Shown in pieces: positions 27,876-37,146 of a stretch of 64,000 nt of DNA. The notes under the pieces were generated by a model. That model made no database searches and had not been told where the DNA came from. It saw nothing but the letters and a program-made list of their open reading frames with translations. The number at the start of each line of letters is the position of its first letter. Position 1 is the stretch's first letter. A program made the position numbers and the translations under genes. Origin of the DNA: Deltaproteobacteria bacterium (GTDB lineage Bacteria; UBA10199; JADGCS01); contig JACKPK010000006.1 of assembly GCA_024233595.1 (NCBI GenBank), forward strand, positions 69,268-133,267, written 5' to 3'.

Positions 27876-29135
27876 TTAGTACTTAACCTTGGCTCGACGG
27901 ATACGAGCACCGAGTTTTCTGAGTTTTTTCTCGATTGATTCGTAGCCACGGTCAATGTGGTAAACCCGATGGATTTCGGTCACGCCTTTGCTGGCCAGAC
28001 CCGCCAAGACCAAACACGCACTGGCACGCAGATCGGACGCCATAATGGGGGCCGCGTTAAGATGCTCAACCCCTTTCACCACAACCGTGTTGCCTTTTAT
28101 TTTTAGATCCGCTCCCAAACGTTTGAGCTCAGGAACATGCATGAAGCGATTTTCAAAAATGGTTTCCGTGATGGTGCTGGTGCCTGCCGCAATGGCCATG
28201 AGCGCCATGAACTGTGCCTGTAAATCAGTCGCAAAACCAGGGTAAGGATCAGTGATGACATCCACCGGGCGCACAACCTTGGGACCAATCACACGAGCTT
28301 GGTCATTTTGCACCTGCACCTCTGCGCCCGCGTCGCGCAACTTTTGCGATAAAGCATCAACATGCAAGGGATCAATGTCTTCGATAACCACATCACCACG
28401 AGTCATAGCCGCGGCCACCATAAAAGTACCCGCCTCAATACGATCAGGAATCACACGGTGTGTCGCGCCACTCAGTTCATCAACGCCTTCGATGGTGATC
28501 TGACTTGTGCCATCACCAGTGATTTGAGCACCCATTTTACGCAACAGGTTTGCCAGGTCTACAATCTCTGGCTCACGCGCGGCGTTCTCTAACACCGTTG
28601 TGCCCTTAGCCAGTGCCGCCGCCATCATGATGTTTTCTGTTCCTGTGACTGTGACTTTTTCAAAAACAATGCGTGCGCCCTTTAAACGTTTACACTTTGC
28701 TTCCACGTAGCCTTCGGCAAGTTTGATCTTGGCGCCCATTTTTTCCAATGCCGCTAAATGCAAATTAATGGGACGCGCGCCAATGGCACAACCACCCGGC
28801 AATGACACACGCGCAAGACCCGTGCGAGCTAGTAAAGGGCCCAACACAAGAACGCTGGCACGCATCCGGCGCACCATATCGTAAGGGGCTTCATTTTTTT
28901 TGATTTTGGTGGCGGCAAAATTCACGCGACCAAACAAAGAACGTGTTTGCACACCCAAGGCCTGTAACAATCTCAACATGGTTTTAACATCGGCAAGATC
29001 AGGCACATTGCTCAACACCACTTTTTTAGAAGTCAGCAAGGTAGCTGCCATTAAGGGTAAGGCTGAATTCTTAGATCCCCCAACTTTAACACGACCTTTT
29101 AAAGGCCTGCCGCCTTCAATGACAATCTTATCCAT
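27876..29135 (-). CDS. murA: UDP-N-acetylglucosamine 1-carboxyvinyltransferase
   Basis: First committed step of peptidoglycan synthesis: adds enolpyruvate from PEP to UDP-GlcNAc. 419 residues. The catalytic cysteine is present in LPGGCAIGARPINLHL (the fosfomycin target), after the GGSKNSALPLMAATLL substrate loop. The later DPYPGFATDLQAQFMAL and FENRFMHVPELKRLGAD blocks are intact. The ATG at 29135 has GAGG upstream, 12 bases after the prmC stop. The chain ends in a basic tail (RIRRAKVKY). Confidence 0.98.
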   Translation of the reverse strand: MDKIVIEGGRPLKGRVKVGGSKNSALPLMAATLLTSKKVVLSNVPDLADVKTMLRLLQALGVQTRSLFGRVNFAATKIKKNEAPYDMVRRMRASVLVLGPLLARTGLARVSLPGGCAIGARPINLHLAALEKMGAKIKLAEGYVEAKCKRLKGARIVFEKVTVTGTENIMMAAALAKGTTVLENAAREPEIVDLANLLRKMGAQITGDGTSQITIEGVDELSGATHRVIPDRIEAGTFMVAAAMTRGDVVIEDIDPLHVDALSQKLRDAGAEVQVQNDQARVIGPKVVRPVDVITDPYPGFATDLQAQFMALMAIAAGTSTITETIFENRFMHVPELKRLGADLKIKGNTVVVKGVEHLNAAPIMASDLRASACLVLAGLASKGVTEIHRVYHIDRGYESIEKKLRKLGARIRRAKVKY

Positions 29136-29147
29136 GCATTTTCCTCG

Positions 29148-30029
29148 TTAGGGTTTCTGAATCGCAAACACCGCACGATCATGACCGGCTAAATCTTTTT
29201 TAACAAGAACATCAGAAAAGCCAGCGTCTTCAAAAAACTTTTTCACAGCCATGCCCTGAGACTCACCAATTTCGACAACCACCACGCCATTTTCATTCAA
29301 ATTCTTTTTCGCAAACGTGGCAATTTTAGGATAAAAAGCCAAGCCATTGTCATCAGCCACCAATGCCAAACGCGGCTCATGATCTTTAACCGTAGCGCTT
29401 AAATCATTAAACTCAGTTTCCGAAACATACGGCGGGTTGCTCACCACAACATCATAAGACGCATCCCAAAAATCGCTTTTTAAAAAATCACCTTGTTCAA
29501 AATGAAGCCGCGCATCAACACCATGGTACTCCGCATTTTTACGCGCCACAGCCAAAGCCTCTGCCGAATAATCAAGACCCACAACACTCAATTGTGGCAA
29601 CTCATTCAGTAAAGTGATCGATAAACACCCAGAACCCAGCCCAAGCTCAAAAGCCCGCATCGGCGATTCTCGCTTTTCTTTTGGCAAAGTCTTGATGTGA
29701 TCTAAAACAACTTCGATCAGGTGCTCTGAATCTGGTCGTGGGATCAAAACATCTGACGACACAAAAAAATCACGCGACCAAAATTCTTTTTTGCCAACCA
29801 AATACGCAACAGGCTCGTTGTCTAAACGTCTTTTGATCAGGGCCTTAAATGATTTGAGTTCATCTTGCGACAAGGGTTTTTCAAACTGCAGGTAAAGATC
29901 AATGCGACGCAAACCCAACACATGACAAAGCAAAATCTCGGCTTCCAAGCGTGGTGTTTCAATAGACTTTTGCGAAAAGTAATCGCTGGTCCACTCTAAC
30001 ATTTTTTTGATTGTCCACTGCTCGCTCAT
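29148..30029 (-). CDS. prmC: Release factor glutamine methyltransferase
   Basis: SAM-dependent enzyme that N5-methylates the glutamine of the GGQ motif in release factors RF1 and RF2. 293 residues. Motifs: PRPDSEHLIE (start of the Rossmann domain), ELGLGSGCLSITLLNE (SAM binding), and the catalytic NPPY in VVSNPPYVSE. The N-terminal helical domain that holds the release factor is present (WTSDYFSQKSIETPRLEAE). It overlaps the end of prfA, its substrate's gene, by 4 bases (ATGA), the classic prfA-prmC pairing. Confidence 0.97.
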   Translation of the reverse strand: MSEQWTIKKMLEWTSDYFSQKSIETPRLEAEILLCHVLGLRRIDLYLQFEKPLSQDELKSFKALIKRRLDNEPVAYLVGKKEFWSRDFFVSSDVLIPRPDSEHLIEVVLDHIKTLPKEKRESPMRAFELGLGSGCLSITLLNELPQLSVVGLDYSAEALAVARKNAEYHGVDARLHFEQGDFLKSDFWDASYDVVVSNPPYVSETEFNDLSATVKDHEPRLALVADDNGLAFYPKIATFAKKNLNENGVVVVEIGESQGMAVKKFFEDAGFSDVLVKKDLAGHDRAVFAIQKP

Positions 30030-31096
30030 AATCCTTGCGCCTGATCTTTGAGAGCCTCTGCTTGAAAATGGGCCTGCAAAGGTTCAAATATTTTGTCGAG
30101 ATCACCACCCAGAACACCATCTAAACTTTGTAAGGTTAATCCAATGCGATGATCTGTCACACGTGATTGTGGGAAATTATAAGTGCGAATTTTTTCACTG
30201 CGATCACCAGAACCCACCATGCTCTTGCGTTTTTCGGCTTCTTTGGCAGCCTGCTCGCTTTGTCTTAAATCTAAAATGCGCGTGCGCAAGATAGTCATGG
30301 CTTTGGCTTTGTTTTTATGCTGACTGCGCTCGTCTTGGCAAAGCACCACAATATTGGTTGGCAAATGCGTGATGCGCACTGCTGAATCGGTGGTGTTCAC
30401 GTGCTGACCACCCGCGCCACCGGCACGCATAACATCAATGCGCAACTCGGAATCGGGGATCTCGACTTCCACCTCTTCTGCCTCTGGCAAAACCGCGACG
30501 GAAACTGCCGAGGTGTGCACACGCCCACTGGATTCGGTTTCAGGCACACGCTGCACACGATGAATGCCGCTTTCGAATTTTAATTTAGAATAAACCGCGT
30601 CACCGGTGATCTCGGCAATGATTTCCTTATAACCACCTTTGCCAGTTTCGTTTGCTGATAAGATCTCGACACGCCATTTGTTGAGTTCAGCGTAACGCGA
30701 GTACATGCGAAACAAATCAGAAGCAAACAACGCCGCTTCTTCACCACCCGTTCCCGCACGAATCTCCAAAATGGTGTTCTTTTCGTCGTTGGGATCTTTG
30801 GGCAATAATAAAATCTTTAAATGCTTTTCTAGATTTTCTTTACGGTCCTGCAGATCAGAAATTTCTTCTTTTGCCAGCGCTTTCATTTCTGGATCTTTTT
30901 CGGCTTCCAGAATTTCTTTGCTTTCTTTTAGCTGGTTATCAACTTGAACATACTCTTGATAGGTTTCGACCGTTTCGCGCAAAGCAGCTTGCTCTTTGGC
31001 AATACGCTGCATCTCTTTAGGTTCCAAAGTTCCCGAGTTTAAGCGACTAGTAAGGTCTTTGTATTTTTGCTCAACACTTTCGAGTTTCTTAAACAT
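30026..31096 (-). CDS. prfA: Peptide chain release factor 1
   Basis: Ends translation at UAA and UAG. 356 residues. The stop-codon-reading PxT tripeptide appears in HRVQRVPETESSGRVHTS. The peptidyl-tRNA-hydrolysing GGQ lies in RAGGAGGQHVNTTDSAVR, and the coiled-coil N-terminus is complete. In a run with secF upstream (21-base gap) and prmC downstream (overlap). Confidence 0.98.
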   Translation of the reverse strand: MFKKLESVEQKYKDLTSRLNSGTLEPKEMQRIAKEQAALRETVETYQEYVQVDNQLKESKEILEAEKDPEMKALAKEEISDLQDRKENLEKHLKILLLPKDPNDEKNTILEIRAGTGGEEAALFASDLFRMYSRYAELNKWRVEILSANETGKGGYKEIIAEITGDAVYSKLKFESGIHRVQRVPETESSGRVHTSAVSVAVLPEAEEVEVEIPDSELRIDVMRAGGAGGQHVNTTDSAVRITHLPTNIVVLCQDERSQHKNKAKAMTILRTRILDLRQSEQAAKEAEKRKSMVGSGDRSEKIRTYNFPQSRVTDHRIGLTLQSLDGVLGGDLDKIFEPLQAHFQAEALKDQAQGL

Positions 31097-31117
31097 AAAG
31101 AACCAAGGCCAAAAAAA

Positions 31118-32062
31118 TCAGGAGGCAGGAACAGCTTCTTTGATGCCTTTTCCAGGAAACAAGCGCTGCAAAAATAAATAAAAAGGCGACGCAATAAAAA
31201 TAGAAGAGTACGTTCCAAAAACAATACCAATGAGTAAACAAAACGCAAAGTCGTGCAACACACCGCCACCCAAAAAGTAAAGCGCCAACACCACAAGCAA
31301 CACAGTTAAAGATGTCACAATGGTACGTCCTAAGGTTTCGGTCACCGAAATGTTAATGACCTGAAGCGCAGGCGCATTTTTAGGTAAGCGACCAATGTTT
31401 TCGCGAATGCGATCGTAAATCACAATGGTGTCGTTAATGGAGTAACCAATGATGGTGAGCAAAGCCGCCAAAATAGGCAAACTGAACTCTTTGTTGAAGA
31501 GCGAGAAAAAACCAACAGAGATCACCACATCGTGAATCAATGCAACAACAGCTCCTGGCGAAAACAAAAAGTCAAAACGAAAGCCAACGTAAATGAGAAT
31601 AAACAAACAAGTGAACAACACCGCCAAGCTGCCCTTCTTTTGCATGTCAGCGCCAACCTTTGGACCCACCACTTCTTTGCTGAGGATTTTTAAATCTTCT
31701 GAACCATAGCGTTCTGTCAAAGCACGTGTGAGAACCTGATCCACATTCTGCCCGTCCTTATACTTGGCTCTGACCATGAATTGATTTTGAGCAGGGTTGT
31801 TGCCAAACTGAATCACCTGCACATCGCCCAAATCCAGTTTAGAGGTGATGCCGCGGATTTCTTCGGCTGTGGCATCCTTAGGAAATTGATAGATCATTTT
31901 TGTGCCACCAACAAAGTCGACACCAAAATTGATCCCGTTGATGCCAATTTCGTAAAGGCTAAACAACACAAAGAAAACAGAGACCGCTATAAAAGCCCAT
32001 TTGAACTTCATGAAGTCAAAAGGAGTTTTACCCGTACAAGTTTTATAAGAAGACTGTGACAT
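31118..32062 (-). CDS. secF: Protein translocase subunit SecF
   Basis: Membrane partner of SecD that uses proton flow to pull proteins through SecYEG. 314 residues with six membrane segments, a periplasmic loop between the first two, the NFGVDFVGGTKM motif after helix 1 and the GYSINDTIVIYDRIREN motif in the C-terminal half. Three bases separate it from secD. The C-terminus is short (GKGIKEAVPAS). Confidence 0.97.
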   Translation of the reverse strand: MSQSSYKTCTGKTPFDFMKFKWAFIAVSVFFVLFSLYEIGINGINFGVDFVGGTKMIYQFPKDATAEEIRGITSKLDLGDVQVIQFGNNPAQNQFMVRAKYKDGQNVDQVLTRALTERYGSEDLKILSKEVVGPKVGADMQKKGSLAVLFTCLFILIYVGFRFDFLFSPGAVVALIHDVVISVGFFSLFNKEFSLPILAALLTIIGYSINDTIVIYDRIRENIGRLPKNAPALQVINISVTETLGRTIVTSLTVLLVVLALYFLGGGVLHDFAFCLLIGIVFGTYSSIFIASPFYLFLQRLFPGKGIKEAVPAS

Positions 32063-32065
32063 AGT

Positions 32066-34000
32066 TTAAATCCAAATTTTTTTAATTTTAACGCCGTGAA
32101 GCAAACCATCGTAACAAAAACGTGTGAACAACACCGCCGTGAACAAGGTTGTGAGAATCCCCAACATGAGCGTGGTCGCAAAACCTTTGATGGGGCCTGT
32201 TCCAAATTCAAACAACACAAGACCCGAAATAAAAGTCGTGATGTTACTGTCTAAAATAGCGCTCAAAGCATTGCCATAACCGCTCTCGACAATGGAAGCA
32301 GCATCGTGACCCATGTGGCGTTCTTCGCGCATGCGTTCAAAAATAATCACGTTCGCATCCACCGCCATACCAAGAGTCAGAACAATACCGGCCATGCCAG
32401 GCAATGTTAAAGAAGCTTGGAATAAAGTCAGCCCAGCAAAAACCAACAACACGTTGAACAACAAAGCCAAGTTAGAGATCAGTCCACCAACACGGTAATA
32501 GAACAACATGAAGAGCAACACACCACCAGCCGCAATGATGAGCGAACGAATCCCAGCATCAATTGATTCTTGTCCCAAGGTGGGGCCAATTAAGTTCTGT
32601 GTGGCAACCGACAAGCTCGCAGGCAAAGCGCCCTCTTTTAAAATAAGAACAAGATCGCTCGCTTCCTTGTGTAAGTCTTCGTAGCGGCCGTAGCCAAGTT
32701 CAATTTGCGCCTGCCCACCATAAATGGCCGAACGAATATTAGGAGCGCTCATCACCACACCGTCTAACACAATGGCCAAAGCCTTACCGACATTGTCTTT
32801 GGTGAGATCACCAAATTTTTTAGCACCCGCTTTATTAAAAGCCATGCTCACGTAAGGCAGGTTGTTTTGCACTTGCACGCTAGCGTTGTCGAGCATGTCA
32901 CCAGTGACTTCAGCTCTTTTTTCCAAAAGAAAAGGAGACGCTCGTAAGATTTTTCCTGTGCGGTCATCGCGCGTGTAACGAAAAGCCACTTCGCTTTGAT
33001 CAGGTAACTCCGCTTTTAAAGCATCGTTGATGAGATTGACGCTTTCGGCATCGTAAACATTTTCTAGTTTAAGCTCACTTGCTTTGTCGTTGACCAAGGC
33101 ATTGAGCTCAGCTGTACCCAGGCGTTCATCAACAATACGAAACTCCAGCTTACCTGTACGACGGATCAAGTCGATCACAGCTTGCGGTTCTTTAACGCCC
33201 GGCAATTCCACAACCAAACGATCAGAACTTTGACGACTCACAGAGCTTTCGGCCACACCATAACGGTTAATGCGGTTACGCACTGACTTAGCAGCTTGCT
33301 CAATGATGTCTTTGGTGAGTTTTTTAACGTAAGCTTCGCTCAAAGAAACGTAGAACACACCCTCTAAGGACTGTTCACGAATCTGCCACGCGTCTTTTTC
33401 TGCAAATAAATTTGGCAACAAGGCTTGCTGCTCAGGATCGGCCGCGCTGATCGCGATGGTGGAATTGCCCACCATTTGCAGTTCACCATTAAAATCCTGA
33501 ATGCTTTCTAAAAGCGAGTACGCTTGTTTGCGCACCATTTCGCCATCGCCTTTGTACTCCAAATAGAGTTCCTGCGGATCGCGATCAATGGTGATGATCT
33601 GGTTGCCGTAGTAATCTATGAGTCTGGATGTGAGCGCGTCGATTTTTTCAGCATCAGTTGTGACGCGGATTTTAAGACCGGCAATCTGACTGGCCTTGGT
33701 GCCTTTGATGTCTTCGCCTTCTGCCAAACGCTCCACGTCGCTGGCCATAAAATCGACCTGATGCTTTAGGGCATCGTCAGTGCCCACATTCATTTCTAAA
33801 TAAAGGCCACCGCGCAAATCCAAACCCAAATTGAGTTCTTTGTCCGAAAGCAGTTCGGCATACCACGGTAACTCGTGCCCTTCTTTTTTGGCCAAACGTT
33901 TTTGTTCTTTAAGGCCCAAAACACTAGGAACGAGAAGGTAAATGGCTAAAAGGAACACAGCCAAAAAACCAAAGAGTTTGAATTTCCAACTTGATGACAT
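32066..34000 (-). CDS. secD: Protein translocase subunit SecD
   Basis: Large periplasmic-domain subunit of the SecDF export motor. 644 residues: one N-terminal membrane helix (FGFLAVFLLAIYLLVPSVL), the LGLDLRGGLYLEM motif, an extended periplasmic P1 domain (about residues 60-450), then five membrane helices with the conserved GMAVDANVIIFERMREE motif. The protein is longer than compact SecDs because of the P1 insert, as in other Deltaproteobacteria. Part of the tgt-yajC-secD-secF operon. Confidence 0.97.
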   Translation of the reverse strand: MSSSWKFKLFGFLAVFLLAIYLLVPSVLGLKEQKRLAKKEGHELPWYAELLSDKELNLGLDLRGGLYLEMNVGTDDALKHQVDFMASDVERLAEGEDIKGTKASQIAGLKIRVTTDAEKIDALTSRLIDYYGNQIITIDRDPQELYLEYKGDGEMVRKQAYSLLESIQDFNGELQMVGNSTIAISAADPEQQALLPNLFAEKDAWQIREQSLEGVFYVSLSEAYVKKLTKDIIEQAAKSVRNRINRYGVAESSVSRQSSDRLVVELPGVKEPQAVIDLIRRTGKLEFRIVDERLGTAELNALVNDKASELKLENVYDAESVNLINDALKAELPDQSEVAFRYTRDDRTGKILRASPFLLEKRAEVTGDMLDNASVQVQNNLPYVSMAFNKAGAKKFGDLTKDNVGKALAIVLDGVVMSAPNIRSAIYGGQAQIELGYGRYEDLHKEASDLVLILKEGALPASLSVATQNLIGPTLGQESIDAGIRSLIIAAGGVLLFMLFYYRVGGLISNLALLFNVLLVFAGLTLFQASLTLPGMAGIVLTLGMAVDANVIIFERMREERHMGHDAASIVESGYGNALSAILDSNITTFISGLVLFEFGTGPIKGFATTLMLGILTTLFTAVLFTRFCYDGLLHGVKIKKIWI

Positions 34001-34024
34001 TTTATTTCTTTCTTGAATAGAGGC

Positions 34025-34384
34025 TTAAGCCGCTTTTTTAGATCCTTTGCCGCCTTTTGCATCGGCTTCGTATCCTTTGATCGACTGAATCGCAGAACGA
34101 TCAAATTTAAGAGTCACATTATTGGCCACTTGCACCATCACGAATTCTTCTTTTGTTTCGACAATGCGACCATGCAATCCGCTTGTTGTGATGATCTCAT
34201 CACCACGTTTGGCGTCAGCAATCATTTTTTTAAGCGCCTTCTGCTGTTTTTGCTGGGGGCGAATCAATAAAAAGTAAAAGATCACAAAGATCATGCCGAT
34301 CATCACCAATTGGTGCATGCCAGCGTTAGCAGGTGCAGCGGCAGCTGCGGCGTCTTGTGCGTAAGCAACGTTAATCATGTTCAT
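34025..34384 (-). CDS. yajC: Preprotein translocase subunit YajC
   Basis: Small single-span membrane protein of the SecDF-YajC complex, 119 residues. An Ala-rich N-terminus is followed by the membrane helix LVMIGMIFVIFYFLLIRPQQ, whose RPQQKQQK end is the family signature, then DAKRGDEIITTSGLHGRIVE. The C-terminus is Lys/Gly-rich (DAKGGKGSKKAA). It lies 15 bases after tgt and 24 before secD. Confidence 0.96.
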   Translation of the reverse strand: MNMINVAYAQDAAAAAAPANAGMHQLVMIGMIFVIFYFLLIRPQQKQQKALKKMIADAKRGDEIITTSGLHGRIVETKEEFVMVQVANNVTLKFDRSAIQSIKGYEADAKGGKGSKKAA

Positions 34385-34399
34385 TCCTTATTATGTATT

Positions 34400-35527
34400 T
34401 TAACCAGAGCGTCGGCTGAAAAATTCTTTTTGAAATTCTTCAAAGCGCCCATCCAAAAGGCTTTGGCGGCAATGGCCTAACAAAGTCAAAAAATAATGTA
34501 AATTGTGAATTGTATTGAGGATACTCGCGATCATTTCGTCCGCCACATAGACATGACGAAGGTAAGCCCGGCTAAAATTCTGACAGGTGTAGCAGGAACA
34601 ATCGGCGTCCAAAGGCTCAAAATCCTCACGATAACGGGCCTGTTTGATTTTCACATTGCCCGTACTCGTGAACAACATGCCGTTTCGGGCATTTCGAGTC
34701 GGCATCACGCAGTCGAACATATCCACACCCAAGCCCACGCAGGTCACCAGATCTTCCGGCGTGCCGACCCCCATGAGGTAGCGCGGCCGGTCCTCGGGCA
34801 TATGCGGGCTTAAGTTTTGCACCACATCGTACATGACCTGGTTTGGTTCCCCCACCGAAAGCCCGCCAATGGCATAGCCCCCAAATTTTTTGTCGGATTG
34901 GGATTCGATTTCCAAAAGACGTTCGGTGCACTCTTTGCGCAAATCGTGCTGATCACCGCCCTGAATGATCGCAAAGAGTTTGTTGTCTTCGCGGGTTTTA
35001 GCCGCAAGCGAGCGTTTTTCCCAATCGAGCGTGAGCTCCATGGATTTTTTAATGGTGCTGCGATCGGCTGGCAAAGCCGGGCATTCGTCAAAACACATCA
35101 TGATGTCAGAGCCCAGGGCCTCTTGGATTTCGATGGACAGCTCAGGAGACAACATGTGTTTGGAGCCATCGATGTGCGATTGAAAACTAACGCCTTCTTG
35201 AGTGATTTTGCGCAACTTGGCCAAACTAAAAACCTGAAAGCCGCCTGAATCCGTTAAAATCGGCCCATCCCAAGCCATGAATTTATGCAAACCACCCGCA
35301 GCCTTAATGAGCTGATGCCCCGGCCGCATGTACAAATGGTAGGTGTTCCCCAAAATGATCTGCGCACCCAAATCTTTTAGCGTGGTCGGCAAAGTTGCTT
35401 TAACCGTGGCCTGTGTGCCCACCGGCATAAAAACCGGCGTGCGGATTTCGCCATGCGTGGTCTTGAGCACCCCGGCTCGCGCCCCACCAGGACCAAAATC
35501 GGATTTTTCTAAAGTAAAGTCGTTCAT
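34400..35527 (-). CDS. tgt: tRNA-guanine transglycosylase
   Basis: Swaps guanine-34 of GUN-anticodon tRNAs for the queuosine precursor preQ1. 375 residues. The nucleophile and substrate motifs DSGGFQVFSL and GVDMFDCVMPTRNARNG are intact. Zinc ligands are in DCSCYTCQNFSRAYLRH with the downstream histidine. Position directly upstream of yajC-secD-secF is the widespread operon order. Confidence 0.98.
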   Translation of the reverse strand: MNDFTLEKSDFGPGGARAGVLKTTHGEIRTPVFMPVGTQATVKATLPTTLKDLGAQIILGNTYHLYMRPGHQLIKAAGGLHKFMAWDGPILTDSGGFQVFSLAKLRKITQEGVSFQSHIDGSKHMLSPELSIEIQEALGSDIMMCFDECPALPADRSTIKKSMELTLDWEKRSLAAKTREDNKLFAIIQGGDQHDLRKECTERLLEIESQSDKKFGGYAIGGLSVGEPNQVMYDVVQNLSPHMPEDRPRYLMGVGTPEDLVTCVGLGVDMFDCVMPTRNARNGMLFTSTGNVKIKQARYREDFEPLDADCSCYTCQNFSRAYLRHVYVADEMIASILNTIHNLHYFLTLLGHCRQSLLDGRFEEFQKEFFSRRSG

Positions 35528-35575
35528 GAAGGATTTGCTTCTATTAAATAGATCGCCAATCGGTCAATGAAGGGT

Positions 35576-36823
35576 TTAGGAGACAAGCGAGCGATGAAAC
35601 GCCATGACCTCGGGCGAGACTTTAATGGAGCTGCGGTCCCAGCCCAAAAGATGCAGACCCGACCCGGAGCGCAAGCGACTGAGCGCCACATAGGCCTGAC
35701 CCGGTTCCCACAGGCGGCGCAAATCGCAGACCATGCTATCAAGTGTTGCCCCTTGAGATTTATGAATGGTGGTGGCGTAAGCGAGGCTAATCGGAAAATT
35801 TTTGGCAACAGCGGCTTCGTTGCCATCGGCATCCAAATACGAAAAACTCTCTTTGCTGATCTCGACCTCGCGACCACTCTTGAGCTCAATTTGCAGCTCG
35901 TCTTCCGAAATGCCAACAACGCTGCCCAGCGAACCATTAAAATACTTCATTTCAGGATCGTTCACACGAATCATCACCAAGGCATTTTTTTTGATCTGCA
36001 ACACCTCTGGCACCGGCGCGTTCTTTTTGATTTGCTCCAGCGCCCCGCCCTTGCCGGTGTACTCGGTGGGGAATTCGTGCAGGTCTTGTTTGATTTCGGA
36101 AAGCTTAGAAAGATTGTGTTCTTCGACCGGAGCTTTGCGCGCGTAAAGCCTGGGCACATCGTGAGGGATCTCGTATTCGGACGTGATCTTGCGGTTCAAA
36201 TAATACTCGACCTCTTCGTTGACCACACCCAAGCGCACCAAGTTGAGCACGCGCAGGAATTCGTTGTCGGTGGTGCGGATCATGGTTTTTAAAAGTGCTG
36301 GCTGAAATTGTGTTTGATCCCAGACCTCGTCCTGAAAGGCCCAAGGCTTTTCGGGACTGTGGCGATCGATAGGAGGCAATTGCGCAAAATCGCCAACGGC
36401 GATCACCCGCAAGCCACCCCAAGCACGTGTGTTCTCGCGCGCCATCCGCGCCACGCGCTCTGCCGCTTGCAAAACGTTTTTTGGAACCATTGAGATTTCG
36501 TCAATCACCAGGCCATCAATGCCTTTGAGCCGACTCAACACGCGACGGTTTTTGCGCGCTTCCTCAACCGCTTGCTCGACACCACCTTGCAAAATGCCCA
36601 AGCCAAAAAAACTGTGAATGGTGCGACCACGAACCAAAACAGCGGCCGCGCCCGTGCTGGCCACCACAGGGAATTTTTTGGAATCTTTGGTGCGGATGAA
36701 CTCGCGAATGAGATGACTTTTGCCCGTGCCCGCGCGACCAGTTAAAAAAACGTTATCACTGCTTTGTGTGAGGAGTTTAAAGGCCTCTTCTTGGCATGGG
36801 CTGAATGGCATGTTGCGACTCAT
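35576..36823 (-). CDS. PIF1-like SF1B DNA helicase
   Basis: ATP-driven 5'-3' helicase of the PIF1/RecD2 group, about 415 residues. Motif I is GRAGTGKSH near residue 32, motif II VIDEISM, motif III VGDFAQLPP, motif V TTIHKSQGATLD, motif VI QAYVALSRLRSGSGLHL. An SH3-like insert (ALVMIRVNDPEMKYFNGSLG) precedes motif V, as in PIF1 proteins. PIF1 helicases unwind G-quadruplexes and stalled replication structures. Start is ATG at 36823 (a GTG one codon earlier is possible). It heads the tgt-sec run, with a 48-base gap to tgt. Confidence 0.88.
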   Translation of the reverse strand: MSRNMPFSPCQEEAFKLLTQSSDNVFLTGRAGTGKSHLIREFIRTKDSKKFPVVASTGAAAVLVRGRTIHSFFGLGILQGGVEQAVEEARKNRRVLSRLKGIDGLVIDEISMVPKNVLQAAERVARMARENTRAWGGLRVIAVGDFAQLPPIDRHSPEKPWAFQDEVWDQTQFQPALLKTMIRTTDNEFLRVLNLVRLGVVNEEVEYYLNRKITSEYEIPHDVPRLYARKAPVEEHNLSKLSEIKQDLHEFPTEYTGKGGALEQIKKNAPVPEVLQIKKNALVMIRVNDPEMKYFNGSLGSVVGISEDELQIELKSGREVEISKESFSYLDADGNEAAVAKNFPISLAYATTIHKSQGATLDSMVCDLRRLWEPGQAYVALSRLRSGSGLHLLGWDRSSIKVSPEVMAFHRSLVS

Positions 36824-36889
36824 CACTTGTTCATAGTCTGATACAGGAGGAGTTCAAGGAAGAAAAGTGACTAGACCGTGGCTAAAGCA

Positions 36890-37130
36890 TGCCTAGAGCC
36901 TGATGACCTGTTCTCACTAGATTTATTGCTCTAAGGAGAAAGTAATCCATTTGGGGCTCGCGTCTAGAGACTCGTAGTGGTCGCTCGCCTACGGAGAGCG
37001 ACCATAATTTTGATACAATTTTCTTGGCCGTTCGCGAACGGCCACTACCGAAATTCCGAAATCACATGACGAAGGTAAAAAATATTCATTCTTAATTATT
37101 CATTTTTAATTCTTCATTATTCACTAAAAC
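36890..37130. repeat. Long noncoding repeat, copy 1
   Basis: Begins with GAGCCTGATGACCTGTTCTC and ends near TTCATTATTCACTAAAAC. Within it are two hairpins (GGTCGCTC ... GAGCGACC and GGCCGTTCGCGAACGGCC), then ACATGACGAAGGTAAAAA and AT-rich TTAATTATTCATTTTTAATTC. A near-identical copy in the same orientation lies at 38486-38785; the two flank the broken coiled-coil gene. No coding sequence. Confidence 0.8.
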
Positions 37131-37146
37131 TACACCCCCGAATTTC

